Source: Paenibacillus graminis (GTDB lineage Bacteria; Bacillota; Bacilli; Paenibacillales; Paenibacillaceae). From it: DNA of 64,000 nucleotides. The position numbers and the translations under genes were made by a program. The DNA lies in contig NZ_CP009287.1 of the NCBI RefSeq assembly GCF_000758705.1, positions 6,448,001 through 6,512,000 of the forward strand, given 5' to 3'. Numbering within the stretch: position 1 is the stretch's first letter; each line of letters opens with the position of its first letter. The notes beneath the pieces are model-generated. The model ran no database searches, had not been told where the DNA came from, and saw only the letters and a list, made by a program, of their open reading frames with translations. This document shows, piece by piece, positions 54,850 through 63,826 of the stretch.

Positions 54850-55020
54850 TTACTGTTCAAAATTCAGTTCCGCATCCTTCAACAGCGGATGACGCTGATC
54901 TTTATCCGACAACACCGGACCAGACGCCGGCCAATCAATGCCAAGCGCCGGATCACTCCATAATATGCCGCGGTCATTCTCAGGGGAATAATATTCGTCC
55001 ACTTTGTATAAGACTTGGGT
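54850..55020 (-). pseudogene. rfbC: 3' remnant of dTDP-4-dehydrorhamnose 3,5-epimerase
   Basis: About 53 codons on the minus strand match the end of RfbC: LYKVDEYYSPENDRGILWSD, then GIDWPASGPVLSDKDQRHPL and the stop. The N-terminal two thirds, with the catalytic His and the cupin core, are missing. Upstream of VLYKV the frame turns into unrelated sequence, so the break is at about position 55015-55040, where the AT-rich block begins. A functional epimerase, if any, must lie elsewhere. Confidence 0.88.
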
Positions 55021-55041
55021 GGGGATCCAGAATCCCAACAA

Positions 55042-55533
55042 TAAATTATAAATTTATTTTGTTATAAAAATATACATGCAAAGTTAGTATATCAATGAAA
55101 TGCAGGATACACCAGAGCTTAAAAGAAAAATTATTTTTTAGTAATAAATTGCTTTATCCATCACGTTCAATTTATAACATTTACCAAACCATTTAACTTG
55201 TCAAATAAAGGAGGCCAAAGTAAGATTAAATAGAATGAGGAATAGACTTAAAATACAAGTAAATAGAATAATAATATTAGTTTTCATTAAAGAAATTTAT
55301 TTCACTTCATAATTCTTATTTGATCATAGCTTTTAACGATCCCTTCTACACTTCCTATTTTACGGATGGTCTTATAAAGTTTATTGCTAAGGAAGGGTGA
55401 CCAGCATCTATTGAAAACCAATATACCGAAAATCACTATAATACTATATTCAATTATACAATTACATTTAGTTGAATGTTAATATATACTTAGCAAGCAA
55501 TATCTGAATAGGAAGAGAAGGAGCGATAATCTT
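55042..55533. other. AT-rich intergenic block with possible gene remnants
   Basis: About 490 bases between the rfbC remnant and the next gene, markedly more AT-rich than the DNA to the left. Two open stretches are seen: a 25-codon plus-strand frame at 55235-55312 (MRNRLKIQVNRII...) behind AAAGGAGG, and a 43-codon minus-strand frame without start at 55432-55302 (ending NKLYKTIRKIGSVEG...QIRIMK). Either could be a decayed gene end, but neither is recognisable. Confidence 0.35.
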
Positions 55534-56550
55534 TTGGAAAGAAAAAGTGTTACACCAATTACTTTGGCACTCGTAATCCCCTGTTTTAATGAGGAGGATG
55601 TACTACCTGAAACTATTAAACGTCTAACGCTTATTTTAGATGAGTTAGTAAAATATAAAAATATCCATAGTGACAGCAAGATTATATTTGTAGATGATGG
55701 TAGTCGTGACAAAACGTGGGGTATTATTGAGGAAGCAAATATATTCAATAAGTATGTACAGGGACTGAAATTAGCTCGAAATGCTGGTCATCAGAACGCC
55801 CTTTTAGCTGGATTGAATTATGCAAAGGATTTTTCTGATTGTGTTATCTCTATAGATGCCGACCTTCAGGACGACCTAGCTGTAATCCCCAAATTCATTG
55901 AAGAGTTTAATAATGGGAATGATATCGTTTATGGTGTTAGAAGAGGTAGGTCAACCGATACTTTTTTTAAACGGACTACTGCCCAAGGCTTCTATAAGTT
56001 AATGAATTCTATGGGAGTTAACATTATCTATAACCATGCTGACTATCGATTAATGAGCAAGCGGGTTTTAGAACATTTAGGAGAGTTCAAAGAAGTCAAC
56101 CTCTTTTTAAGAGGACTCATTCCGCTTATTGGTTATAAATCTACTGAAGTATATTACGATCGAAATGAACGGTTTGCCGGAGAATCTAAATATCCTTTAA
56201 AGAAAATGTTAGCATTTGCGTTTGATGGAATAACCTCTTTTAGTGTAACTCCAATTCGTCTAATTTCTGCTATAGGCTTTTTAATGTTTCTTTTTAGTTT
56301 TTTTATGGCCATTTATATTTTAATCAATAAGTTTTTGGGCCATACGTCTTCTGGTTGGTCTTCATTAATGATATCTATATGGTTTATAGGTGGTATTCAG
56401 CTTGTTGCTTTAGGCTTTATAGGTGAGTATATAGGAAAAATTTACAGAGAAGTAAAGGCTCGTCCTAAGTATTTTATTGAGAAGTCTACTCTTAATTTGC
56501 CGGATCAAAGAAACAAAGAAATAAAGGAACTTGTAGGCACAACAAACTAA
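55534..56550 (+). CDS. GtrB-like polyprenyl-phosphate glycosyltransferase (GT2)
   Basis: A 338-residue membrane GT2 that would load a sugar, usually glucose, on undecaprenyl phosphate. TTG start about ten bases after GAAGGAG. Donor-site residues in LVIPCFNEEDVLPE and IIFVDDGSRDKTW, the DxD in VISIDADLQDDLAVIP (near 110), then HADYRLMSKRVLE, and two C-terminal transmembrane helices (about 240-262 and 276-300), the layout of GtrB/DPM1-type enzymes. It is the only plus-strand gene of the locus, convergent with the GtrII-like gene, its expected partner. No GtrA flippase is next to it. Confidence 0.9.
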   Translation: MERKSVTPITLALVIPCFNEEDVLPETIKRLTLILDELVKYKNIHSDSKIIFVDDGSRDKTWGIIEEANIFNKYVQGLKLARNAGHQNALLAGLNYAKDFSDCVISIDADLQDDLAVIPKFIEEFNNGNDIVYGVRRGRSTDTFFKRTTAQGFYKLMNSMGVNIIYNHADYRLMSKRVLEHLGEFKEVNLFLRGLIPLIGYKSTEVYYDRNERFAGESKYPLKKMLAFAFDGITSFSVTPIRLISAIGFLMFLFSFFMAIYILINKFLGHTSSGWSSLMISIWFIGGIQLVALGFIGEYIGKIYREVKARPKYFIEKSTLNLPDQRNKEIKELVGTTN

Positions 56551-56554
56551 TATT

Positions 56555-56596
56555 TTTTAAAAGACTCCCATTCTTAGGAAAGGGAGTCTTTTAAAA
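56555..56596. terminator. bidirectional terminator between the GtrB-like and GtrII-like genes
   Basis: TTTTAAAAGACTCCC / GGGAGTCTTTTAAAA, an exact 15-bp stem with T-runs on both strands, between two convergent genes. Confidence 0.92.
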
Positions 56597-56619
56597 GTTA
56601 ACAGTTTTTTGGGGAATTC

Positions 56620-58623
56620 TTAAAAAATAAGTTCAATATTTTTAATATTTAGTACTGAATTATCTGGAGGATCAATTCTAACTGCACTAATCTCTGTGAT
56701 TGCATCTGGGATTGTACAGTATATAACATTTTCACCAGACCGAATATTTTGAGTTCCGCTTAACACTTCACTATATTCTCCATTGGGTGGAAGTAAAAAA
56801 AGTTGCAGGTTTCCTTCAATATCAGAACTGAATTCTATTTTCACGAATTTATACGACTGATTTTGGGCATGTGGTGCAGTAGGAAAGGAAAAGTAAGGAT
56901 CCTCGCCTCTAGAGAAAGCACCAAGTGTTCCAGTTGTCTTCTTTGCTAATTCAACATTATGTGTGTCAAAGTTCACAGAGCTTATTGCTAGTTTATTAGA
57001 CTTATATTTCTCACCAAACGGTTGTATTTCTGAAATTTTCAATAGAGGTTTTCCTGTGCTACCCGAAAAATTAACTATTATCATATCCTCTTTTAAAGCG
57101 ATAGATCCCTTATGTGGCCACATCGGCATAGAGGCAGCTATCTGCTTAGCCCTCTCCTTCTGCACCTCGCTTGGAGATATGTACATATAACCCAATGATT
57201 GCATGAAGTCTCCAATTCTGAGTTGATTTCCCCCATCCCACTCAAAAAAAGAATATCCCAGTACTTCTTGTTTAATGATTCCATTCCTTATTTCTTGCTC
57301 ATGTTTGCCCACATACACAACAGGAAATGGGGGGGTTTCTCCTAAATCCATATTTGTGATTGCATACCCAATTTGATTAGCAAGTTTCACATCATCTTCA
57401 TACCTTTGGTAATCACTATAAAATAATTGTGCGATAGAGTTTGCTTGGTAGAAAGAGATTATACATATTACAAAAATTATAAACATTCGATATTGAACTT
57501 TTCTAACAAGCATAAACAAAAATAAACATGCAGAAGATGTAAATAAAGGCCAAACAAGGTTTCCTCTTACTGGAACAGGAGATCCCGAAATAAAGTAGAT
57601 TAAGAAGGGAATCAAGCAATAACCAATTAAAGTGAAAACGAGAATGCCAGCATTTCCTCTGTCCTTATTTATCAAAAACTTAACCAAGAAATAAGCAATT
57701 AAAAAAAGACTAATAAACATACTTGGTAAAAGCATTTTCGAACCATAAATCAGTTCTCCACTCAACAATTTTGAAAACGAGGATAATAAACCTAGAATTA
57801 TTTCACTGGTAGGTTTCTTACCCCACATTATGAAGTTTTCTATATATCCCGAAGAGGGTATAAAGAGTTGAACAATTTTATCTGCAATTTTATATAATGC
57901 TAAACTCACTCCTGAAACCAGTGTTATTTTAACCAAAATATAGAAATACAACTTAAGATTTAATTTAGTTTTTGATTCTTCTAAGTGTAATATATATATA
58001 ATTAGTTGTATGAAACACCCGATGATAAATACAGACAGAAAAGCTTGGTATATGGAGGTTGCGAATGAAACAAAAATTACTCCAAGCAGTAAAAATAATT
58101 TACTATTATTAGAAGAGATCGCCCATCTAGAAATAAAAATTGATGCGAGAGCAATAATTATCCAGCCTATGCCTAATTCAAAACTCATCATCGAAAAACC
58201 AATATTCTCGCTTAGAGCCGGAAAAGTGAGAAAAAGCAGAATAACTATACTGCCAGGAATATATTTTCCCTCTTTTCGAGGAGTTATGCTAGAAAAAGAA
58301 TATGCCCATAATATTCCGGATAAAGAAAATAATGACACAGCTAGAAATGTACTAGTTATAGAATTTGTATTCCAAAAGTTAAAAAGTGTTTTTAAGATAT
58401 CTATGCCAAACCGCCCTTGATTGCTCCAATTGTACTGATCACCAAGGGTCAAAGCAATCTCTTCGTCAATCGATAGTGTAAAATGTGTCATAGAAAACCC
58501 ATAAGCAAATAATGAAACAAAAACAGATATATAAACAAGAAACATGTTGTTCTTGAAAAAATGTAATATAGAAAAAAGTTCCTCTCTCATCGGACTATTT
58601 CCCGTCTTTATTTCATTCATCAT
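56620..58623 (-). CDS. GtrII-type membrane glucosyltransferase with C-terminal RIDP module
   Basis: A 667-residue protein with about ten to twelve transmembrane helices (residues 25-415). The N-terminal DEEIALTLGDQYNWSNQGRF (after helix 1) and ISGSPVPVRGN are typical of the GtrII glucosyltransferase family, which transfers glucose from polyprenyl phosphate to a surface glycan outside the cell. Residues 420-535 form a soluble region. The last 77 residues form an extra beta-rich module with GEYSE (near 616) and RIDP (649-652). That module also occurs in the two next genes and is not usual for GtrII. Preceded by no obvious promoter within the 70-base gap. Confidence 0.85.
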   Translation of the reverse strand: MMNEIKTGNSPMREELFSILHFFKNNMFLVYISVFVSLFAYGFSMTHFTLSIDEEIALTLGDQYNWSNQGRFGIDILKTLFNFWNTNSITSTFLAVSLFSLSGILWAYSFSSITPRKEGKYIPGSIVILLFLTFPALSENIGFSMMSFELGIGWIIIALASIFISRWAISSNNSKLFLLLGVIFVSFATSIYQAFLSVFIIGCFIQLIIYILHLEESKTKLNLKLYFYILVKITLVSGVSLALYKIADKIVQLFIPSSGYIENFIMWGKKPTSEIILGLLSSFSKLLSGELIYGSKMLLPSMFISLFLIAYFLVKFLINKDRGNAGILVFTLIGYCLIPFLIYFISGSPVPVRGNLVWPLFTSSACLFLFMLVRKVQYRMFIIFVICIISFYQANSIAQLFYSDYQRYEDDVKLANQIGYAITNMDLGETPPFPVVYVGKHEQEIRNGIIKQEVLGYSFFEWDGGNQLRIGDFMQSLGYMYISPSEVQKERAKQIAASMPMWPHKGSIALKEDMIIVNFSGSTGKPLLKISEIQPFGEKYKSNKLAISSVNFDTHNVELAKKTTGTLGAFSRGEDPYFSFPTAPHAQNQSYKFVKIEFSSDIEGNLQLFLLPPNGEYSEVLSGTQNIRSGENVIYCTIPDAITEISAVRIDPPDNSVLNIKNIELIF

Positions 58624-58694
58624 TTAACTCCTTAGTGATTCATTTTATATTTGTGAATATTAAATATTCTATACAAAAATTCAGTATCCTAACA

Positions 58695-60983
58695 TTATCT
58701 ATTCCTCACTACTGGTTCTCCAATAGAAAAATCCTCTTTAATCCTTGTCAAGTGAGGACTGTAGGCAGGATCATTCTCTAATAAGTGAGACCATTTTTTC
58801 TTCATAAAATTAATCTCTTTTAAAAAACGCTCCTGCTTCTCTGGAGTATCCTCATGTCCTCTACTTTTTGATTCATAATGGTATAGTTTAACATGAGGTA
58901 ACCAAAGATTTCTATATCCAGCGCTCCATACTTTTAGACAAAAATCCACGTCGTTAAAAGCTACTTGTAAGTCCTCTTCTAAGCCACCTACTGCAAGGAA
59001 GATATCTTTTTTTATCATTAAACACGCAGCAGTAACAGCCGTATAATTTGAAACGATTTTCAACCTGCGAAAGTAACCCGTATGTTCTGACGGGAAATAT
59101 TTATGACTATGACCCGCAACGCCACCAATTCCCAGTATTACACCACCATGCTGTAATGTATTATCTGGATAGTACAGACAAGCTCCAACCGCTCCTATCT
59201 GAGGACGAATGGCTTGTCCTACCATTTCATCCAGCCACTCTTCTGTAATGATTTCAACATCATTGTTCAATAATAGCAATAAATCACCATCAGCCTTGGA
59301 AACACCAAAGTTATTCAAACTAGAATAATTAAAGGGGATGTCTAAAACAAACATTTTAAATCTCTCTTTTTCCAAGTCGGTCCAATATCGATACAACTCA
59401 TGTACTGCCGGATCATTACTTCCGTTATCGATAATAATAATCTCAAAGTTTGAATACTTCGTTTTATTAAAAATAGAGTCTATACAATTCTTTACTATTT
59501 CGAAATTATTTTTTGAAGGAATAATAATAGAAACCTTAGGATTTCCTGTTGGTTTAAATCTTGTTAGATATACATTTGAATGATCATCAATAGACTCCAC
59601 TTCGGCATCATACCCTCTTCTCTCTATCGCATCCTGCACAGCTTTTAGTCCAGCCATATGAGTATAATCTTTAGAAGAGCCACTGGAGGCCGTCGAACTT
59701 TGAATCGCCCGCCAATGATAGAGAATTTTAGGAATATGATAAATATTACTTGTGAGCTCTGAAATTCTTAACATAAGGTCAAAATCTTGACTCCCCTCAT
59801 AACCGACGCGAAATCCCCCCACTTGGTCTACCAAACTTTTACGATAAAGTGATAGGTGGCAAGTATACATTTGGGATAACAATAAGTCGGGGGACCAATC
59901 CGGCTTAAAAAAGGGATCAAAACGATCGCCTTTTACAGAGAGTTTATCTTCATCGCTATAAATTATATCTGCTTCAGGGAAGCTGTTTAGTAATAATACA
60001 TTTTCATACAATGCATTTAATGCTAGTTCATCATCATGATCAAGCAGAGCAATATACTCTCCTTCTGCTATTTCAAGAGCAGAGTTTGATGATTTTGAGA
60101 TATGACCATTTTCATTTCTGAAAATCACTTTGATTCGCGGATCAAGTTCAACATACTCTTCTAGCACTCTCTTAATATATGTCTTGGTAGATGCATCATC
60201 AGAAATACACAATTCCCAATTAGGATAATACTGATCAATAACTGAATCAACACATTTTCTTAACCAAATTTCGTCAACATTATATACTGGGACAATGACA
60301 GATATTAATGGTTTGTAACTCAACGATTTAATTCTTTCTTTTATAACTAGCACATCTTTATCATTTAAGGCGTTATTTTCAATCCATACTTTGTAGTCAT
60401 CCACACTACTACTATATTGACCAATGTTTTGTTTAGCAATTACCCATAACGCTTTCATACCTCGAATTCTATAAATCTTAATTGCTTTTCTCAATATATC
60501 TCCAGACTGTCTTACACTCAGCCCCCTTTGCGAACTATATTTCTTTATGGCACTTATAAAAACGGAAAGTCTGCTTACTTTACGAATTTTCAAATTTCCG
60601 AATGTAAAATTCACTTCTTTTTCACCAGGATCTATTCTGATTTTTTTAGTATCGTCAGCAATATAGATTAATAATTTTTTTTTATTTTTCCCTTCTGAAA
60701 TCTCTCCAATTACAGCACTTCTATCCTCACTGAACCCATCCCCATTATCCCAGTAAATCTTAAGCGGGATATTCTCCTCAGAGACAGACTCCCAAAACAA
60801 TTCATTCCAACCGCTAATAACAGTACCCTCCACAATAAAATAAGGGTCTGACCCCACCGAGGACCACTGCTTTTTATTACCAAACAAGTCATTTGTGGGT
60901 ATCAAGTTCAATTTACTTCTAAATCCAAATGTACCGATTATTAAGTAAAAGAATTTTTTTATGCTATAAAACAAAAAGTGCAC
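58695..60983 (-). CDS. dual-domain GT2 glycosyltransferase with N-terminal RIDP module
   Basis: A 762-residue protein with three parts: an N-terminal beta-rich module (about 45-135, with GDGFSED near 81-87 and RIDP at 116-119), a first GT2 domain (from about 225, SVIVPVYNVDE, DxD in LLDHDDEL at 313-320) and a second GT2 domain (from about 482, VSIIIPSKNN, LLLLNNDVEI at 568-577). The second ends with a typical DVDFCLKVWSAGYRNLW acceptor helix. Such twin GT2 proteins often polymerise rhamnose-containing chains. GTG start with a weak site; a TTG three codons later has AGGTG before it. Lies 24 bases after the methyltransferase gene. Confidence 0.88.
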   Translation of the reverse strand: MHFLFYSIKKFFYLIIGTFGFRSKLNLIPTNDLFGNKKQWSSVGSDPYFIVEGTVISGWNELFWESVSEENIPLKIYWDNGDGFSEDRSAVIGEISEGKNKKKLLIYIADDTKKIRIDPGEKEVNFTFGNLKIRKVSRLSVFISAIKKYSSQRGLSVRQSGDILRKAIKIYRIRGMKALWVIAKQNIGQYSSSVDDYKVWIENNALNDKDVLVIKERIKSLSYKPLISVIVPVYNVDEIWLRKCVDSVIDQYYPNWELCISDDASTKTYIKRVLEEYVELDPRIKVIFRNENGHISKSSNSALEIAEGEYIALLDHDDELALNALYENVLLLNSFPEADIIYSDEDKLSVKGDRFDPFFKPDWSPDLLLSQMYTCHLSLYRKSLVDQVGGFRVGYEGSQDFDLMLRISELTSNIYHIPKILYHWRAIQSSTASSGSSKDYTHMAGLKAVQDAIERRGYDAEVESIDDHSNVYLTRFKPTGNPKVSIIIPSKNNFEIVKNCIDSIFNKTKYSNFEIIIIDNGSNDPAVHELYRYWTDLEKERFKMFVLDIPFNYSSLNNFGVSKADGDLLLLLNNDVEIITEEWLDEMVGQAIRPQIGAVGACLYYPDNTLQHGGVILGIGGVAGHSHKYFPSEHTGYFRRLKIVSNYTAVTAACLMIKKDIFLAVGGLEEDLQVAFNDVDFCLKVWSAGYRNLWLPHVKLYHYESKSRGHEDTPEKQERFLKEINFMKKKWSHLLENDPAYSPHLTRIKEDFSIGEPVVRNR

Positions 60984-61007
60984 CTACTTTCTTATTATTC
61001 CCCAGTT

Positions 61008-62597
61008 TTATTTCCCGAAAATTTTTTTGAGCTTTGTTAAGTATATCCAACCCTTGGACGAATAAATAGCATTTAGTTCATTATTATAATTTTCATTGGA
61101 TTGTTGTATCTTAATCAGTTTCTGATGTAATTCTTCTGTCTTTTCTTGATATAAAATATTAGAACGCTCGTAATTATTAATTGTAGACATCAGATCTTTA
61201 TTTTCACTTTCTAATATATCTATACGTTTTGAAGATTGTTCACTGATTAGTTGCATTTCCCCCTCAATATTCTCTTCTTTTTCTTTGGCTTCCTTTAATA
61301 GTTCTCTTACTGCATGTATCTCCTTCATATTAGCCTCATCTTTTAATTTAGCTTTCGCCAATTGCTTATCAAAATGTCCTATTGCAGAAATAAGAGCCTC
61401 TTCTTTTGATAAAGAAATAAGATCGAAACTTAAACTTTTCACGGATAATTGTGAAGCAAAATTCAATATAACAAATGGGTCGTCGTTAAAAAAAACAAAT
61501 GTATCTTCAAATCTCAAATTCCAGTTTCCATTCATTGAGAATTCTTCCATAGAAATAAGATCACCATGGGTAGCCGTTAAACGAATGTTATTAATTTCGA
61601 ATGTCCCCGTATAATTTGAAGGATCTATTCGTAGCGCTTTGATCATACCAGGCTCAAATTCTATATTAATATGCTGTCTATTATTTTGCAGTTCAACTTT
61701 AATACTGTTTAATTCTGAGTAACCATTTCCTTCATCCATAAAAATCTGCACAAAATCTTTTGGCGCATTATCATCCTCACTAATATTAAGATTAGCTAGC
61801 ACATAAAAACGTTCTTCTAAAATCTCCAGCATAAAAGAATGCTGTTTTCTGAGTTGCTCATTCGTTTCAATTGAGGGGAGTGAGATTAAATCTCTTTTTG
61901 TAGTGCCAATACAAATCTTCCTATACGAATTGTCCACAAAATCATTATCGAACATGTATTGATTATAGAATCTATCTATTTCATTTCTGTATATACCTAA
62001 TCTGGAATTTTGTGCAGCAATAAAATGGATTGTCATCATTTTTTCCCATATTTCCAAACTCCCGTGGCTCATTATCGTATAGTTGATGCCTCTCGAATCC
62101 AAATAAGCTGAAAGTTTTTTCAAATCTGGCAATCCATTAACCATATGTTCTTCCAACCAGATGAAATCCTTATTGAAAATAGACTTGTAAACAGCATTTA
62201 CTCTTCTTTCTGCTTCAACAACTTCACTTGAATGAAAAGGGGCAGTAATCACAAAAAATTCAGAACTCACTCTGTGAATTTCACTTATAAACTTCTCTCG
62301 ATTTTCTTCAGCAATATGCTCAAACACATCCAGTGCAACAACAATATCATAATATCCATCTGAAAAACCCATTGCTGTTGCATCCCCTAAAATATACTTA
62401 GGATTGTCCTTTAAACTATCTGGCAGTTGGATATCAAGATAAGTTATTTGATCAAGTGGCAAAAATTTCTCCAAATTCTGATGTTCATTAGCTCCTACTT
62501 CTAAAATGTTGAATGTCTGACCACTACTTCTCAAAGAGTTAATTATATTTGTAACGTTGTTATACCGTTGATATTGATCAAAGAGAATATCAATCAT
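61008..62597 (-). CDS. SAM methyltransferase with RIDP module and C-terminal coiled coil
   Basis: A 529-residue protein in three parts. Residues 25-200: class I methyltransferase, motif I NILEVGANEHQN, acidic motif II YLDIQLP, ALDVFEHI as motif IV. Residues 262-345: RIDP module (DEGNGYSELNS near 288-298, RIDP at 323-326). Residues 395-510: long coiled coil, ending in NAIYSSKGWIYLTKLKKIFG, a tail usually found just before a glycosyltransferase domain. In single-polypeptide relatives the methyltransferase, coiled coil and GT2 domains are joined; here they lie in separate genes. Likely methylates a sugar or regulates chain length. Start overlaps the wzt stop (ATGA). Confidence 0.82.
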   Translation of the reverse strand: MIDILFDQYQRYNNVTNIINSLRSSGQTFNILEVGANEHQNLEKFLPLDQITYLDIQLPDSLKDNPKYILGDATAMGFSDGYYDIVVALDVFEHIAEENREKFISEIHRVSSEFFVITAPFHSSEVVEAERRVNAVYKSIFNKDFIWLEEHMVNGLPDLKKLSAYLDSRGINYTIMSHGSLEIWEKMMTIHFIAAQNSRLGIYRNEIDRFYNQYMFDNDFVDNSYRKICIGTTKRDLISLPSIETNEQLRKQHSFMLEILEERFYVLANLNISEDDNAPKDFVQIFMDEGNGYSELNSIKVELQNNRQHINIEFEPGMIKALRIDPSNYTGTFEINNIRLTATHGDLISMEEFSMNGNWNLRFEDTFVFFNDDPFVILNFASQLSVKSLSFDLISLSKEEALISAIGHFDKQLAKAKLKDEANMKEIHAVRELLKEAKEKEENIEGEMQLISEQSSKRIDILESENKDLMSTINNYERSNILYQEKTEELHQKLIKIQQSNENYNNELNAIYSSKGWIYLTKLKKIFGK

Positions 62598-63814
62598 TTG
62601 AGCACCTCCCAGTTATGCTTAATGTATACTAACCCTTCGGAAAAATACTTATTGGTGATAACAAAAGATACTGCATTTTCTTTATAATGAATATTAACAA
62701 TTCCTTCGTTGTTAAAAAGTCCTACATCTAAACAAAATGTACCCCCAAGTAGAGGGAGTTGAGGTATACAATAATTCACTTTATGTCTGCCCAATCTATT
62801 TGGTATAGAAACTTTTTCCAAAAATGTATTAGGACCAAATATATAATCACGGTTCGGAGTATAAATAGCCGCACCTAATAATAAATCTTCTATTATCTCT
62901 TCGTAGATCTCATATTCTATCTCTACTATTACTTCTTCAAATGTCCTAAATGAAGTTTTATTAATTTTAACATCCGTGATAAGTCCTAACACATCTGGAT
63001 TCGCGGGCAAAACAAAATCCGAATCCATTTGAAGAACAGCCTCTGGTAATTGATTTTCAATTTCCCTTTCCGCTATTTCCACATCGTTTCTCATGAAGTC
63101 TTCGTATAAGTCTACGATTTCACTAGAGTCGCCTTGAGCTGCAACCTTTCCATCTTTAATCCAAACAGCTTTATTACAAAATCTTTTAACTTGTTCAGAT
63201 GCATGCGATACAAACAGTATAGTTGTTCCACTTTTTTTCAATTCTTTCATTTTATCTATACATTTTGTCTGAAACCTGGTATCTCCTACAGCTAATGCTT
63301 CGTCAACTATTAATATATCAGGTTCAACGTTTATAGAAACTGCAAATGCCAGTCTTGCAAACATCCCGCTGGAGTAGAGCTTGACTGGCTGATCAATAAA
63401 ATTACCTATATCTGCAAACTCTATAACTGAATCTATTTTTTCTTCCATTTTCTCTCTGCTATATCCCATCATAAGTCCATTTAGGTAAATATTTTCTTTA
63501 CCTGTATATTCAGGGTTAAATCCTGCTCCTAACTCTAGAATAGCTGATATTTTACCGTCAATATTTACGGTCCCGCTGGTAGGAGTTAACACCCCTGTAA
63601 TTATCTTTAATAAAGTAGATTTGCCTGATCCATTCCTCCCTAATATCCCAATGGCATCTCCCTTTTCCACAGAAAGTGTTATTCCATTTAACGCAACAAA
63701 TTCTTTATGATAGTTTTTTTTAAAAGGATGTATTGCTTCTTTAAATCGATCTGCAGGTTTATTGTAAAGTTTATAACTCTTAACTATATTATTAATTTCA
63801 ATTATTCTGTCCAT
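62594..63814 (-). CDS. wzt: polysaccharide ABC exporter ATPase (Wzt type)
   Basis: A 406-residue ATPase. Walker A GILGRNGSGKSTLLK (near 58-72), signature VKLYSSGMFARLAFA, Walker B DILIVDEALAVGD, and the H-loop FVSHASEQV. The extra C-terminal domain (about 260-406) resembles Wzt carbohydrate-binding domains that recognise the finished chain end. The ATG follows TAGGAG, which overlaps the wzm stop. Together with wzm it forms an ABC-dependent exporter for a finished lipid-linked glycan, distinct from the Wzx/Wzy route. Confidence 0.95.
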   Translation of the reverse strand: MDRIIEINNIVKSYKLYNKPADRFKEAIHPFKKNYHKEFVALNGITLSVEKGDAIGILGRNGSGKSTLLKIITGVLTPTSGTVNIDGKISAILELGAGFNPEYTGKENIYLNGLMMGYSREKMEEKIDSVIEFADIGNFIDQPVKLYSSGMFARLAFAVSINVEPDILIVDEALAVGDTRFQTKCIDKMKELKKSGTTILFVSHASEQVKRFCNKAVWIKDGKVAAQGDSSEIVDLYEDFMRNDVEIAEREIENQLPEAVLQMDSDFVLPANPDVLGLITDVKINKTSFRTFEEVIVEIEYEIYEEIIEDLLLGAAIYTPNRDYIFGPNTFLEKVSIPNRLGRHKVNYCIPQLPLLGGTFCLDVGLFNNEGIVNIHYKENAVSFVITNKYFSEGLVYIKHNWEVLK

Positions 63815-63826
63815 TAATTAACACTC

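Noticed and set aside
55042..55533. Insertion sequence at the rfbC breakpoint
   Set aside because: No transposase fragment, terminal inverted repeats or target duplication are visible; simple recombination explains it better.
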